A stretch of 64,000 nt of DNA. Source: Kappaphycus alvarezii (lineage: Eukaryota > Rhodophyta > Florideophyceae > Gigartinales > Solieriaceae). Shown one piece after another: positions 48,110 through 62,792 of the stretch. The notes beneath the pieces are model-generated. The model was not told where the DNA came from. It did not search any database and was given only the letters and a program-made list of their open reading frames with translations. The stretch spans positions 1,984,001 through 2,048,000 of the forward strand of contig NADL03000471.1 of NCBI GenBank assembly GCA_002205965.3. Direction: 5' to 3'. Both the position numbers and the translations under genes were made by a program. The stretch's first letter is position 1; the number at the start of each line of letters is the position of its first letter.

Positions 48110-51100
48110 CGCGAAATTAGAAATAGTAGCTTTTGTCATAAACGGAGGAAGTTGTTTCATTAACTCTGGTGTGAGGAGAAGTCCGTATTAGAAGAAAAAA
48201 GCATGAAACAAGAGCGGAAAACGAATCTGAATTGTTGTGTTCACTGCCATGTTGCCGCGCTACTGTTCTGCTATGCGACCAAGGGTAGTTGTTAGTAGCA
48301 TGTAGGGTAGAAATGTAGATTAGGGATAGGGATTAAAGTATAAGGCCTTTACTTTACAGAAAAGGACTGGATCTGAGCACCCAGGCAAGATGAAAGATTA
48401 TTGGAGTCTGCGCTGTCGTAACTTCTAAACAAAGTCGGTGATGGATAAGTGGAACAAAGAAGCACCCATTGCGGACACTATGTATCACAAGCCGGCGCTA
48501 CTCTACGAAAAATTTCAGTAGCAATAAAAAAATTATACTGTGCACCGACACAAACCCGGAGCAAACTACACAAATCACATACAATGTAATTTGGACTCAA
48601 CAGACAAATCAGCCCATCGGCACACAGACAAATTGCTGTATACAGACAACAAGGTACTGGAAACTTGCCATCGGTTGTATTCTTCAGGCGGATTGCTGCA
48701 TGTAAGCTGGCCCAAGGCCTGTACACATGGCGCTTGCACGATCATTGCTGTAGATGTAGTTTCTGCCCTTTTTCTGCCGCAGAACGGGCGGAGTTTCTTT
48801 CAATTGTCTAACAGACAGCTCGATCAATCGCCTGAGCATAGATTCTTGCATCTTTGCTCGAATAACAGGACTTGACACTACATACCGTGGAGAGAAAATT
48901 GATGAGGAAAACAGAATATTATAGACTCATCGTTGAAGAAAAGACCATCAATTTCAAAAGAATGGAAGATATCGTGGAGATCATGTTCAAAATTATGGTT
49001 CAAGTAGATTGACTTCTCATCCAGCCAGGATTTCTGATTATCAAGATAGTTACAACACCATTGCTAACATAGCTCGACCCAATTATCAAATAGCTCAACA
49101 ATGGAACTCATAGACAGTCATTAAATAATGTGTAATGGTTGCAGAAAAACAATAAAAAGAACAAGATAATATTTTAAGGATAACATGATTGGAAAAAATT
49201 CAAAAGCGTAGTTCCAATAATTTTAGATTCGAAATAAGATGATTTTTATGTTAACTCCGGGTGCCTGTAATTTTTTTCATCGAATCACCCCATTAATAAC
49301 TTTGAGAAAATGGAATTTGAGAATTTAAAGGTAGTAAATAACCAATTCTCGGCCAAGCACCGGAATACATACCCCTCAATGAAGTTATGAAAACCTATCA
49401 CAGATTAAAAAAATACCTGGAAATGTTTTTATTTTGGAAAAATCCATTCATGGCGCTTAGCAATCGGGCCTTCAATGTGGATCCGCGTTGCATAAATTTA
49501 CTCTCTCTGTTGAATCTAAAGTTTCGTCGTTTGATGAAAGGTTTTTTATCTCCGCGGTTCTTACGGATTCCTTTTCTAGTAATCCTTGTTTATGATCTAT
49601 CTTTACGCAAAAACTTCCGTCATATATTGGATGAAGTAAATAAAAAATTTTATTGCAGTTTAAGGTTGAAATATTTGGCATTCTTTCTAATTTTAACAGA
49701 TGAAGTACTACTAGAACGATTGAAGCAATGAAAATCGAACAAAAAATGTATGCGAATCGACTTTTGGAAAGGCAAAGCTGCTCTCACCCCATTTCATTTG
49801 AATTATGATAAGCTTTTACCCGCGAAAGATCCCAAAAATGCTGGAATCAGGATATTACTCTCTGCGTCGCAGCTTAATGTGGCACTTCTTTATCTCTCCG
49901 TCATCAATTGACGGAATCTGTCCCTTGTTATTCCTTGTTATTCCTTTGTTACCACACTACAGCTCTTTGCTGTTTCAAATTAACCGAAAAGGTTCTTCTT
50001 TATGTACACTTACTTTTATCCTTGAGACTGAATTAAAGTCTTTGGTCCTTACATCGAAATCCTTTTAGAGCTACCAGTGAAGCCTGTAAAGCATGATGTA
50101 AGCGAAAAGACGATCAGCTACCTTATTTATTGTCAACGTCAGCGGATCACTACCATTCTGGAATATCAATCTGCAATCGATGATTTCTCTTTTTTCAGCT
50201 GATGCTGATTTCTTTTCGATCTCCTGTTACCATTAATGGGCCCGAATTTTCATAAAAAGTTGATTAATACATTTTGTAGCTCAAAAAATAGTGTTCAGAA
50301 GCTATTTTTACAAAAAATGGTCAAGAAATTTCAGTGATGAGCTCACACGGCCGGATTTGAAACGGTAAAACCCAACTAAAATGAGTTCTTGTTAATGACT
50401 ATGCTGGGAAAACTGATTAAGCAGTTGTATTTTGGGAAACAACAAATTTTTATTTACCCTAGATTTACTGTATAATTCCTAGCGGATACCCGTAGTAGTA
50501 ATGCCGTGCAGTTATGTCTCCTTGTCAAAGAATTGGAGCGCAAACTTTCACGCCGCCTACCGCTTCCTTCGGACGATAATTTCAAGAGACAAAAACTCAT
50601 TTTTCAGTTCCTGGCTTTCAATTCCTTTGATGCCTCATCCCTCGTCTCAATTCTGTTCCTCGAAGAGTACATCCCCGTATCGAAGGAATTTTAATAAAGC
50701 CAAAGGAGTGATCTGGAGGCGTCTATATCAGCGCATAAATGTCACAATGAGGTCTTTTATTGCAAAGTAGATCCTTTCGTCAGACCCATTGCACGTGAGA
50801 GACGTAGTAAATCCAGTTAGTTCTTAGCCAAATAGTCAGATCTGCATTAAACAAGATATATACTCATTGAAGTAATGTTTGTTTCATTACTGATTGTAGT
50901 ATAAAATTTAAATCCTACGATATGCACTCTAGCTAGTGTACAACAAATATATTTAATAGGCGCGGGAAAGAAAGTTGAAATTGAATACATAGTGTAAATA
51001 AGGAGCCTACGACGAAAAGCACGCTAGCAAATAAATTGGAATATTGTCGGCAATGTGTATTCTATAGCCATTCTCTTTTTTTTCGTGAGAGAAAAAATAT

Positions 51101-54100
51101 GGAGATGTGACGCTACAATACTGTGTGTATAACCATAAAAAGGAGACGGGGTTGTCCAAACGGCACCGGAGGCCTCATGAGGAAATACAGTGTATGATGT
51201 ACATTGTTTGCAGGTGAATCTTTTACAGTACTGAGAAAACACTTCCCACTATTGGGGAAACTCATCTCGAGGTACAGAAATTTCACAATGAAGCACAGTC
51301 GGGCAAAAATTGTCCCGCAAATTCTTTTGGGGAAGACTTCTGATGTCGGGAATAAGAGAGTTCTCATGAAATCTTTATGCTAATTAAAAAATCTTTGGGA
51401 ATGGCTGCGAGTAGAAAAGAAAGCGAGAAATTAAATTATATCCGCATGTTTTTCCGACATTGTGTTGAAAAAATAGTATAAACAGAAGACATTTTCAATC
51501 ACATATTTTCAGTTGTGCTGTGATTGTAAGTGATAAAAAAGTTGATGTACATGGAATTGGATTTCTTAGGGTTGGAGATGGCACTGCTGTGGCCTACTTC
51601 AAGTCTATAGAGGTAAAGCTTTTGCTTCGCTCCAGTGGCTTAAAGGCAACGGGGAGGGACATGGTGGGAATGTTGAGGTCTAATGTCCTATATTTGCAGA
51701 AAAAAGGCATCAGTTGCGCCATGTGATTTATTGCGGCTATGAATGTCACTTTGGACTCCATTGGACTTGGTAGATGCGGGATAGTGAGCTATTTCGGAAC
51801 TAAAAAACCGGTTATTAATTGTAAATATCCATAAAGGATGAGTCGAACTCATCTTTACCTTAACGGACGCGTGTTAAGTAATCTACTATTGCTTACATTA
51901 TAACCTGAGACTGTCGAAGAAGATTAAAATATGAATTAATTGCGGGGGAAATTAATTTTGTTACATTGACGTGATTTAAACACTGATCTACAGCAGTTTT
52001 GTTAACAGAGTCTTGGAAGAGTGACACAAAATATTTAGAAATCCCCAACTCATTGTATAGATATGAGGTTCTTAAGAGAGTTACAACACTGAGCATAAAA
52101 ATTCAATTATCTCCTTTAAAAATGATGAAGTTTCACGAGTAATTAAGCTATTAAATTATCTAAAAATATCTTTAGAAGAAAATGTGAATTCAACTAACTA
52201 AAAATATGGTAAAAAAACGTGAAAAGTGAACATTTGGGGTGAAACCAATTAAATAGCCTGTAAGATTTAATAGATTAGTCTTTAGGTACTTTTGGGAGAT
52301 TGAATCATACGAAAATTGTTAATTGTTAATCATGTGAAACATCAAAAGGGCTCAATGGATTGATTGTCACCTTTTCCCTATTTTGTTCGTCAGATTTCTT
52401 CAAGTGCGAATAAAATTGCGAAAATGTAGAGTTTTTACCCTCACTTTACTGGTGCTCCTCTCCTGTCGAGTAATGGAAGGGATCTTCTTTTTACCTCTCT
52501 TTTTCATTTTCTTTGATTTTCACATGTAATTTAGATGGATATTATTGTAACATATTTATCAATATCAGCAGGAAACATATTTTGACATAAATTCAGGTTT
52601 TTTAGCAATAAATGTGCCGTTTGATTTAGTACACGGAAAAATATATACAATTTTTGCTTTAGTGGTTAGACAAGAAATTGTAAAAGATGTTCTGAAGAAT
52701 GAAGAAAGATACATTTTGGACAATAAATCAAATTTATATGATTCTTTCTCTCTCAACTGACAAAATTCAACATTAAGTTGTTTATTTCCCGGAGCCTTTT
52801 CAAAAATGGCTGATTTGTTCAATCATTTATTATAATTATCATAAAAAGCTTCTAAATTTAGAGGAATATTAATAAAATACCAACGCTTATTTGATTGGCC
52901 TTACAAGGAAATGATTAAATAATAGCCACAGCAGCGGTGTTCGAAACGAGTGAAATGAGATTCTAGTTAACAACTATCTTCATGCAAAATATGTAACAAA
53001 CTTTTTTGAACTTCAACTTTATTTCTTGCTTTTTGTTTTAAACATTTCTGTAAATTGCTTCATTTTCAAAAGATTGAAAATACGTTTTTATCATTTTAAT
53101 TCATTTTCAAGGATGGCGTTTATCTTTCAATTTTGTCGCTGAAATACATACTCCTGTCTATTGCTTTGGTAAGAAGTCCCTAAATCATCTACATAAAATT
53201 ATATATATACTTTATACTCAATGAAATAGATCTAATTAATTGCTACTGATTTTATAACTAATCTGTTCTTTTGAAATGCGTCATTAACATATTTTAATTG
53301 ATTCAGTTAATTCGAAATGAATATCAATTCTTGTACGAGTTCGAGAGCAAAGGCGTGTAATAAATGGGCATTTTCAAAAAATTACATTTTCAGGAAAAAT
53401 AAGTACTTACCTTCTGGGTCGTTTTAGTGAAGTAACTTTTGATTAAGTTCCATATTACATCGAACGTATTGCAACCATGGAAAAACCAAGTTGAAAGATA
53501 AATGAAATAAGCTAGCTCATGGCCCTAAATAATACTAATGAACGGAAAAATTCGAGGATGTACAACTAAAATATTGATCTCAGTACTCAGCCACGGTACA
53601 AAATGTTGACATTCTTCGTGAAAAAACAGGGACAACAGTACTCCAATATATCATCAGGAAATGCATAGATAGGAATAAAAACCCAATGCAACACAGTAAT
53701 GTATGCTTGGGAGATGATAATCAGCTAGAAAATGAGGGATTGCAGTGCCGAAATGAACTTAAGACAATTCAAAACGAGTCATTCCGGGGTAAATGGGAGT
53801 AAAAATGAAAGACAAATCTTTCCGGATGGATTTTGGATAAATTTCATATTTACAGCTCGAACAGGTTTGAAGTAGAAGCATTCAGATGCAGCGGGGTAGT
53901 TTGGAGAAAACTTTAGCGGAATGATCCTTAAGTAAGGAAATGTAGTATATAAACACAGTTTAATTTGAAACGCTTCACTCATTGTAGATTTATTTCGAAG
54001 TCGCTTATTCTTGTTTCTGTTTCCATTAAAACTTGGTAACTAAACTATATTATTATGCATACATTCCAAAGTACTGAGCTCTAAATCTTAGGGTTATTTA

Positions 54101-57100
54101 ATCAGATAAGATCTAGGTCAAATCATGAAGAGCAGTGCCTGTAGGAGATACTTCAAATGGAATAACTGTGACGCTGTTATCGTTTACATACAATCAATAC
54201 TTGAGCATATCATTCGGAATTATGGCGTAGATAATGAAGTCACTTAATTGGCCAAATATTTTTATCACATTTAGATATGCCGAAGTTCCATTGGTATGCT
54301 GAGGTTGTTGATATTGATTCCAATGGCCTTGATTCGCTTGTGAACTGATTTGATCCTACTGCATATAACTTAGGTCTCACAACTCTCAAGTCACGTAATT
54401 TTTCGCTTAAAGATGTTAAGGAATTATTTTTTTCTCATATGTGATGTTTAGAGTCAGATACTACAATAATTTATGGGCCCCTATTTTAAAATATCAATTT
54501 ATTCTGCACATTTGTGACTATGAAATGAATTAATTCCATAAAGGTACGTCTTTACCATTTACTGAGTTTAATTCAGATATATTTGCCCAAAAATCATGTA
54601 CATACTCGAACGCGAAACGTATGATGAAAGAAGGAAGGAAAACGAGATTTTTTATTAACCAGTCGAGAGTTTCTGCCGACCCATACAACTTTTGGAATAT
54701 GTCTCTACTCGAGCGCAGACCTGAATTCTAGAGAGAATTGGTCAATATACCAATCTACGTAGGTATTTGGTACAAAACTATCAGCAGCACCGTTCATTTC
54801 CATATTATGTGGAGAAGTAGTAATATATTCTCATGGAAGTCGAGTCTTCCGGTTCATAACCACACACCTCAATCTTCGAATTGGGACTATCACATCGCCT
54901 TACTCAGAGATCATCCTTGCAATAACTCCTGCACTTTGCGCTTCACTAATCCTTCGGCAAGTCCGCAGTTCAGGAAATAGCTATGCATGAACTTATCAAA
55001 TGCGTTCTTGTTGTAATCAGTTCCCTTGATTTACACAAAATCGCTGACTTCTCGTATGTCGTACGTTTATCTAACTTCATTGGCTTACAAAATTGATATA
55101 TTCCCTACTGTCATTTTTCTTTTCATAATATCACTAAAATTATTATTTGCCGTCCGTGAACACACGAATAGGAATCTTTCCTTGCCACATGGATTGGAGG
55201 CCTTGCTTGATGGAATGGTAAAACTACATACATCCGGCGAAGACACAAATCTCGTCTTCTAAAAACGACCGAAATACCCCTAGACTTTTCGGTCTTCACA
55301 AAGCAATGTTACTGCGCAAATATTTGCCACGAATTGGCACCAAGTACCGCATTTTGGCATAAATGTGATCATTATTGGCAAAGCTGCCGTCATTGAAATT
55401 TGCTCACTACGATTACAGCTTGCGTTGCAAAATAAATCTTTCTAGATGAATGTATGCGTGCTTGACTGCTTGACAAGTGTGCTTGTAGTTTGGAAAATAT
55501 TTTTGCTCCAGTAATCTGTTTAGTCTTTTCCACTGCACATGTTAGATCAGGGCGATTTTTTTCTGTCCACTGAAACCTTTGGCTTAGCAGGCGGATTTTT
55601 TTAGTGGTAAATATGTCAGTAGAGGTTTGACGCGTGATAGGTACCCTTTCTGTTGAAGCTTAGTAACAACATCAATTGTCTCTATTTGTATCCTTGTGAA
55701 GGGGGAAGCATCTATTTTGTGTACTCCAGACTTCAATGGATCACCTTTCTTTCTTGAAGTATTTGAATAATTTTTCTCCTCCCACATGGAAACTTTCCTG
55801 TGCATAGAATAATGAAATATTAGAAAACTTTAACTTTATAATACCAAAGTCTTCCATCCGGTATTGAGTGATTTTCATTTTCAAAGAGTCTTCGACATCT
55901 AAAAAAAGCACTCAGTTTGGCAAGTTATGCAATTTCTTTGGTTATAGCCTGACACCATTGGGACACTTCATGTACATATATATCATTATATTGTCTGCTT
56001 TCTGCGAGAAAGCCTGAGTAACATCTTAGGCACGTTACCTGAGTATAATTATAGCTTTAATTAAAGTGATCAAACGAACCGTGTCCATGCGTTATGTTAC
56101 AACTGGGTGCCCAATGGGATGAAATTATCTCAGATATCTCATTACTCGTATTCATCCTTGTAGCGTTCATGTTTTACAATTTTTTTCTTCATTAATGATA
56201 CAAGGCGTCTACATAGTATGTTATCATTCTTTGAATTCTTTCTTTAGATGATAAACTATAAAAGTGTTGTGGTATAGAAATCCTCAGAGCTCCTTGTGTG
56301 GTGTTGATGAAAGATTTCGATCAGGCTCACGAATATCATGTGATAACAAAATTTATGTCAAGTAAAACGCGTCAGAGTAATACGGTGTGATAAAAAAACT
56401 CAAATTCAATAGTGATTTACTCTATGGAATGTGGTCCATTATGTATCAAGTGTCTATTTTTTTCTTCTAACCCATAAATTACGTTGAAATGTACTACTCA
56501 CTGAAATACTTAACGTCATTGATTTAAGCGCTCATGAAAAACAGAAGTTACCAGCACACGGGATACACATGATACGCTTCTGCAGGTGGTATTTGCTCGT
56601 TCAAGGCTATTTTGATCTACAACTCGGACTTAATGTACGACATATCTAAGTGTGAAATGTCATTCGCTCCTTATCTGCCAATATGGTTGCGCATAAGCGT
56701 ATATAAAGTATCAAAACGGGGTATGTTACCAAAGAAAAAATGGAAATGGGATGAGATCTTCTGGTAGCGTAGAGTCTTTCATGGCATTAATTGCTAATTA
56801 AAGGGAGTTAATGTGGTTTATTTCCCTAACATTTTTCTTGAATTTGTGAAATATCCACGCAAAGGAGAATGATACACTTCATCTGCGTAAAAATCTTTTT
56901 TGGGAATATCCCTCTTGACAGTCGGAAGTAAATACCTGCTGATGCTGAGATGTTTCTGAGCACCTTGATTCTGAAGGCTGTTTATTGGTCATTACGCATC
57001 TTTCCCGGCAAGTGGCCCATTTTGAAGCCAAAAAGAGCCATAAATTGTACCAAATATTCGCAATATACGTATCCAGTGTGATTATGGGTGCAGAAGTAGG

Positions 57101-60100
57101 TAAATGTATCAACTACAATCAGCGGCAGTTTCCAATAAATCCATAAAAATTTTGGTGCGATATGTTCTTTAAATCTGAATTCAGTAGGAGATGAAACAAA
57201 TATGATCCGTTGAGTACCTCTGGCAAGCATTTGACATGTATTAAATGTTTTAGAAATTTACTTGAATAGCTATCTGTTTCAGTCATCATTCCGGTGGTAC
57301 CACTCCGCTCAGAAACTTCCAAAGCTTTGGAGCTGATAGATAAAAAATTGAGATGAAAGCTTCTTTAGTTCTTCTCCTGTGTAATAATGTCTGTAGCAGC
57401 TCAGCATTAATAGATATGCATATTGAAAACGATCGACATCCTACAATTATAGCTCCCTGTTGTGATGAATTTTTAAACTCTTTAAAATATTGGCTTGTGC
57501 TATCAATTAAATAAAGCCTTCGAAATAGGGCAACTGAAATTCAGTATTTCAATTATGAGTTCTTGGAATGATCAATCAGGTGTGTACAATTGATGTCAAT
57601 CATTGAGATGACGAATTGCTGGCGAGGAGAATACCGGCTGAGCTGTATACCACTTTTTTCATTTTGTCTTTACTCGATGATAAACGCAGTCATTAGTATT
57701 AGTATCTAAAGCGTATTTGTCTTGCTCGCCGGGGAAGATCCGACTTGAAGGTCATAGAAATTAAAAGATGTCCAAGAGCTACACACATTTACTTCCTGTC
57801 GGTTTAGTGTACAGAACTCGGGATAATCTACGAGCACTCTTCCAAGCACACCTTAGAGGTAACAATTGATTATCTTCAAAGGCTTAAAGCTATCGTGTAA
57901 CGCACTACCACATTAGATACGGGAAATAGGGTTCTAAACATTCGTAAGGAGTTCCGTTCCTTTTTTCTTCACCTTTTGCGATGGGCTCTCTTTAGTTTCA
58001 TTTCATATGGCTGCTGAAGTCATTCCGCAATAGAATGCTTAATCATACTCTTTGGAAGCAAATTAAAATTTCCTTGAAAGTATAAAGAATCAGGAAATCT
58101 AAATTTTACATGGATTTGTAAATTACTGCATTCAAACTAGCGCAAAGCCATTATATCCTATTAAAATCTTGCAATTAATTAAATACGAAAGGAGTGGCGA
58201 TAAATATAAGAAAAACTAACGAGTTAATCCATTGAGCCTTCTATTTCGAAAAGAGCGAAAATCAAAAATGTCAATGAACTAATGCAATGAATTAACGAAG
58301 ATTTAATTTCACAGGTATTTGTCTTTTTGATAACTGTAAAGTGAAAGTAGGACGACTAAATTTTATGATGGAGATTTTTTTATTTTGTAAGCGTGAGTCG
58401 GATTTCGATTCATGTGAGTACTGCTGCTTTCTAAATGTATTGGATGATGCTTGGGTGACTGTTGCTAGACCAAATGTGATGAACGAAGGTAAGAGGAGAA
58501 GCTTGAAATCTGTTTTAACATCCTTAAAGAGAACATATTTTACCAATTTAAATGATGAAATTAGTTCCCCTGAAGCACTAAATCCATTATTTGAAGGGTC
58601 TTACAGTATCTGAACTGCGGGGCTTCACCCAAAAGTATTTTTCACCAAAAGGACTGGTGATATTGAGAATAATGTTTGCTGACTTCAACAGTATACATGC
58701 AACGTGCATGTTCCGATTTGGGACCACTACAAATGGTAATAGTGAGTCCCTTATAGACCTTACCGATAGTAGGTCCTATATATTATTCCCAAATTCTTTT
58801 CTCAAACAAGTTCCTTTATTGTTCTGCTAGCATTCATAGCAACGAAAGAAATACTCTAAATGATATGAGAATGATTTAATTGGAATCCATAATAGCCAGA
58901 GTCGAGGGCCACGAGTAAAAGGAAAAAACAAAGTCAGCAAGAAACCAATTCTGTTCAAATGGATTCCCTTTTCAGCGATAGGAAGGCACTAAAATCTGAA
59001 GCAGCGAAGTAAAACAAAAGAACCAAGCTAGAAAAAAAGCTGCTGAAGCAGGAGTAAAGTTGCTAAAATCTTTTAATGATGTCGATGAAGTCGAAAAATG
59101 AAATGCTTCTGATAGGCTGTCGAGGACAACGATATGAAAACAAAAGACTAAATTACACGTATTTTGTATGAATTCGTGAATGCGATGGCATTAAAGCCAC
59201 ATTATTTTCTTTATTTATTCTTTATTTAGGAAGGACTAAAAAAAGCAACCATGTTTAGCTCTAGCGTAGTGCAATGCTGAACTTTTTCTGCTCTTTGATA
59301 TGTATTGATCTTTTAAGCTTTTGATCTGCACGCAAGATATTCTGAAGCTATACATAATGCCTTCCGTAATAAATTAGTTCCTTTGTGGAAACCTGGTCCT
59401 GCTTTTTGCGCCAATATACTCCATTCTATTTTCCGGTTTGAGTGAGACAGCCAATTTCATACAGAAATTTTTCATGGCATCTCCACTATGACAGCTGTAA
59501 ATGCCTCAAATAATGCCTTCGGTAAGTTTGAGGTAATTATTACTCCTTATTGAATATTTACCTTACGAATCACTTTCTGTAGGACTAATTGGCTAAATAC
59601 AGTATAGCTTAAATCACATTCTTAGCTACTCAAGTCATCAATATCTCATGTTTTCTGCATTGAGCGAAAAAAATTCGAACCATATCAAGCTTCCAGGCAA
59701 AGAAACCCGCGTGACCGTGTAACTTCCGGTTTTTTCCCTTTCAAAGTCTGTATAGCTTTAGGGTTCGAAATACATGCACTATCAATACCTCTAAAGCTAG
59801 ATTATTTCAATGTCATAGTAATAGTCAATTCTACAGTTTCCTGTCTGTCCGTAGTCGGCAGCTATCTTCTTATCTTTCCTCTCAAAGCAATCCTCCTCAA
59901 TAACCCTATGTCCTTTCAAGGAAAATTCGAACTTGACTTGCGGTCTGATCTATCAGAGCCATTTTTTCTTTCCAACCATTGATGAAAGTCTCCGGAGGAA
60001 TCAGTCGCTCCCATCACGCCTACAGCGGTGAAAATAGGTCATTATTTGACATGCTTTAGCTATCCTAGCTACTGAATGTTCTAAACAATCGGAGCTATTT

Positions 60101-60570
60101 ATAGTTCGGTAATGAAGGATACAATAAACCGTAATAATAAGCGCTATCTTGGTCAATCAAAATCTAAAGTAGGGCCATAAAACTCCCCATCGAGCATTTG
60201 AAATTACAAAGTTTTGCTCGACGATAAAACCAGCCCTCCAACCATGGAGACAAGTAAAAATAATAAGATTTAGTAGCTAAAATTAAATGTATACATGTTA
60301 ATGGGTTGATAATATGGCCAAGTTTTTATTTACCGTAAACATCCTTTTCCTTAAATCTTCGTAATAAGTTTAAAGAAAATTTGGTACTAGTTTTGTAGAA
60401 TTATTTCTTCCAGGACTATTAACATTCTTGGCTATGAATAGGTGGTTTAGTTAATTACTTCTCAGAATTAAATGTGACTAAATTTTCCATTTTCATTATA
60501 GTCTCAAAGTCAATAGTGAAAATTTTCCCCTGCATGTGACAAACGGAGCTGAAATTCTCCCCGTCACTGA
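48110..60570. other. AT-rich, gene-poor block
   Basis: About 12.5 kb visibly richer in A/T than most of the window. Only short ORFs occur; the longest, 49387-49731 (+, 114 codons, Leu/Phe/Lys/Arg rich), is what AT-rich DNA yields by chance. ORFs around 56.9-57.3 kb (-) and 58.3-58.8 kb (+) read slightly coding-like but show no motif. No RNA genes, satellite arrays or recognisable transposase domains were seen. Confidence 0.55.
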
Positions 60571-61029
60571 AGACCTGTGAGATCTATTTGGCGCCAACAA
60601 AGTACCCATTACCTCTTTTCCCCATGTCCTGAACTCACCAAAAGTCTCTTCACACCTCAATCCCCCCCTATTAAACAAAACAAGGCTCTGCAAAACATCC
60701 CTCTGAGCCAAGCCCCGATGATAACCTCACCACCCCAACCGCCTAGCAGTGGGACTTCTCGGCAGATGATTCGAATGTCCGCTCCTAGCTCTCCGAAACT
60801 TCGCAGATCCCGTCTAATTTCCCATCGATGCCCACACACGGTTTTACCTTGCAGTGCACTGTTGTAACGACAAAACCTACTTCATCGGCAAAACAACAAT
60901 TTCAATTAACATTCAGACCCATTCCTGCAACAATCTCACCCTTTTTCCGAGCCACTCCCGCGTTGCTTTTACAGCTCAATGTGCTTAATCTACCACCTGC
61001 CGTTCTGTTAGTACCAAGGTCATCCCTAA

Positions 61030-61359
61030 CATCCGTCCCCTGCTCCTACACTCCACTCCGCTGCAAAAGCACTGCCAATACTTACTTCTGCCATCCCTAC
61101 TGCCGCTAAAGAGGTAACTTTCGTAAAATTTACCCAGAAAATAGACATAAAAGGTAAAACCGCAATGGTTTCACCTGAAGGAGACCTCTTTCTTGTCCGT
61201 GCAGTCGCTGCCGCAAAAGAACACGGTGCATACCATGGAAATGTGAGCAAAAAATTTGAAGAAGCTGCAGAAAAGACGAATGAGAACAAATTCATTCGAC
61301 AAGATTTCACGGTGAATTTCATACAGTGTAGTTGCAAGATGTTACAGGTTAATCGATAA
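61030..61359 (+). pseudogene. SANT/Myb-like DNA-binding ORF fragment, Harbinger partner?
   Basis: Open from 61030 to TAA 61357-61359, with the first ATG at 61165. The segment SPEGDLFLVRAVAAAKEHGAYHG, then KKFEEAAEKTNEN, has the acidic-D-x-x-LL-x-x-V ... W/F-x-x-AA-x-x-x-N pattern of SANT/Myb-like domains common in transposon-linked proteins of algae and oomycetes. It lies about 250-300 bp from the converging Harbinger transposase relic, and Harbinger elements normally encode a Myb/SANT-type DNA-binding partner. The end of the ORF (VNFIQCSCKMLQ) looks like a frame loss. The domain call is by pattern only. Confidence 0.45.
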
Positions 61360-61639
61360 GTCCGATAATCGAGAGCCCATATCGAAGTTTTCTCATCATC
61401 ATCATGCACGAAGTTTCTCAAGTCTAAATATTTGTCAAGATCTTCAGCATTTTCATGTTCAAGACGGTATTAGACCATGATATTGTGAAGAATAACTCAA
61501 TATTTCATGATACAACTCACAGAATGGGATTACCGAAACCTGCTTGGGCGTTGAAAATCTGAAATTTAGCTTGTGACACACCGACAGATCGCTCGACATC
61601 CTTTCAACAGGCTTCCTGCACCGTGAAGAGAAGCTTCTT

Positions 61640-62551
61640 TTCCTTCGTTACTGGCTCCAATACTGTCGGCCCAGTTCTGGCCTTCCCATTAAGAACATAT
61701 TTCACCAGCTGTGGATAGCTACAATCTGCTATCTTGTTCGATAGTTTTGATGCTACCAAAACTGCAATATCGTTTGCGCATCCATTCATTCCAAACAACG
61801 CATGCTATATCCAAGACGTTTCGTCATCCATTGCCTCCAACTTCAATGCTGCCTCTCCCTCATTCCCTCGATACAGTTCATGGTAAACCGTTGGACAGTT
61901 TTTCCACCTCCACTTTGAGCGACCAATACTCCCTAGCATACCGGGGATCTCTCTTCTCTCTAAACATGCTCAAATTTTCTTAACGTCTTCTTGCGTGGGT
62001 AACCTCGGGTAGGTCTCTCCAAATCACTCGCGAAGACCTTCACAAAACCTATCAATACCTTCCAAAGCAGTTGATTCCCCGATCATAAAATACTCATCAA
62101 TTGAATCAGCAGCGATTCCATATGGGAAAAGAAGAAGGATAGTACTCGCCTTCTGGAATGATACAAATCATGTACAGCCAGAGCTGTCTTTTCTTTGTGT
62201 GAAGTATGGATCTTGCGCTTCTATTTCTTGCACGATACGTTTAAAGACGGGTTTGCTCAATCAAAATCGACGCATTAAGATCCTAGCGTCGTGTATAGGT
62301 GTCGGTGAGAAGTAGTCGTTATACAACTGCTTTGTGCCTGCTTCTCTTCCACGCTCAATAATACCAGCTCTCTCAGGTCTTGATTCACCACGTGTATGAG
62401 TCCCGCTCTCTTCATCACTGGATGACAACAGGAGATCAAAAAAAAATTCCTTCATGTTCTGTAATTTCTCCATGCCATAGGCTTTGTGGTCGTTGATGGT
62501 GGGATGCCTCCGCGAACGAGTAGGATGACGAAAAGAAGCGTATTGAGCCAA
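61640..62551 (-). pseudogene. PIF/Harbinger transposase fossil 2
   Basis: The minus strand reads nearly collinearly as a Harbinger (plant-transposon type) DDE transposase. The order is FFFDLLLSSSDEESG, YNDYFSPTPIHDARILMRRF, FKRIVQEIEAQDPYFTQR, FQKASTILLLFPYGIAADSIDEYF, GESTALEGIDRFC, YPRLPTQEDVKKI, RREIPGMLGSI, WRWKNCPTVYH, LKLEAMDD, and FGMNGCANDIAVL. At least five in-frame stops are present. The first catalytic Asp after GSI is Gly (GGT, 61922-61924). It is better preserved than fossil 1 at 15.2-16.1 kb and shares its acidic, Ser-rich start. Terminal repeats were not located. Confidence 0.92.
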
Positions 62552-62792
62552 TCTACCAAATTTGCACCAGTCACTGGCTGCATTTCATGTTGCCATTTTA
62601 TTTGGTCGTTTGGCTCTTTGCTTAATGTTTGAGTGGAGATGCTCTCACAATCAATTTGTACTCTTTTTGTTCCTAGAACGTTCACTCACTGATCGACTAA
62701 TCAGTAACTGGATGGTCAACATCGTTCAAATGCGTTGGGGCAAGCACCGCGAATAGTGGCGTTTGAGGTGTGATATCTGGTCGCAATCCGTG

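Noticed and set aside
48110-60570. Organelle (plastid or mitochondrial) insertion
   Set aside because: AT-richness alone suggested it, but no organelle protein or RNA gene could be recognised.
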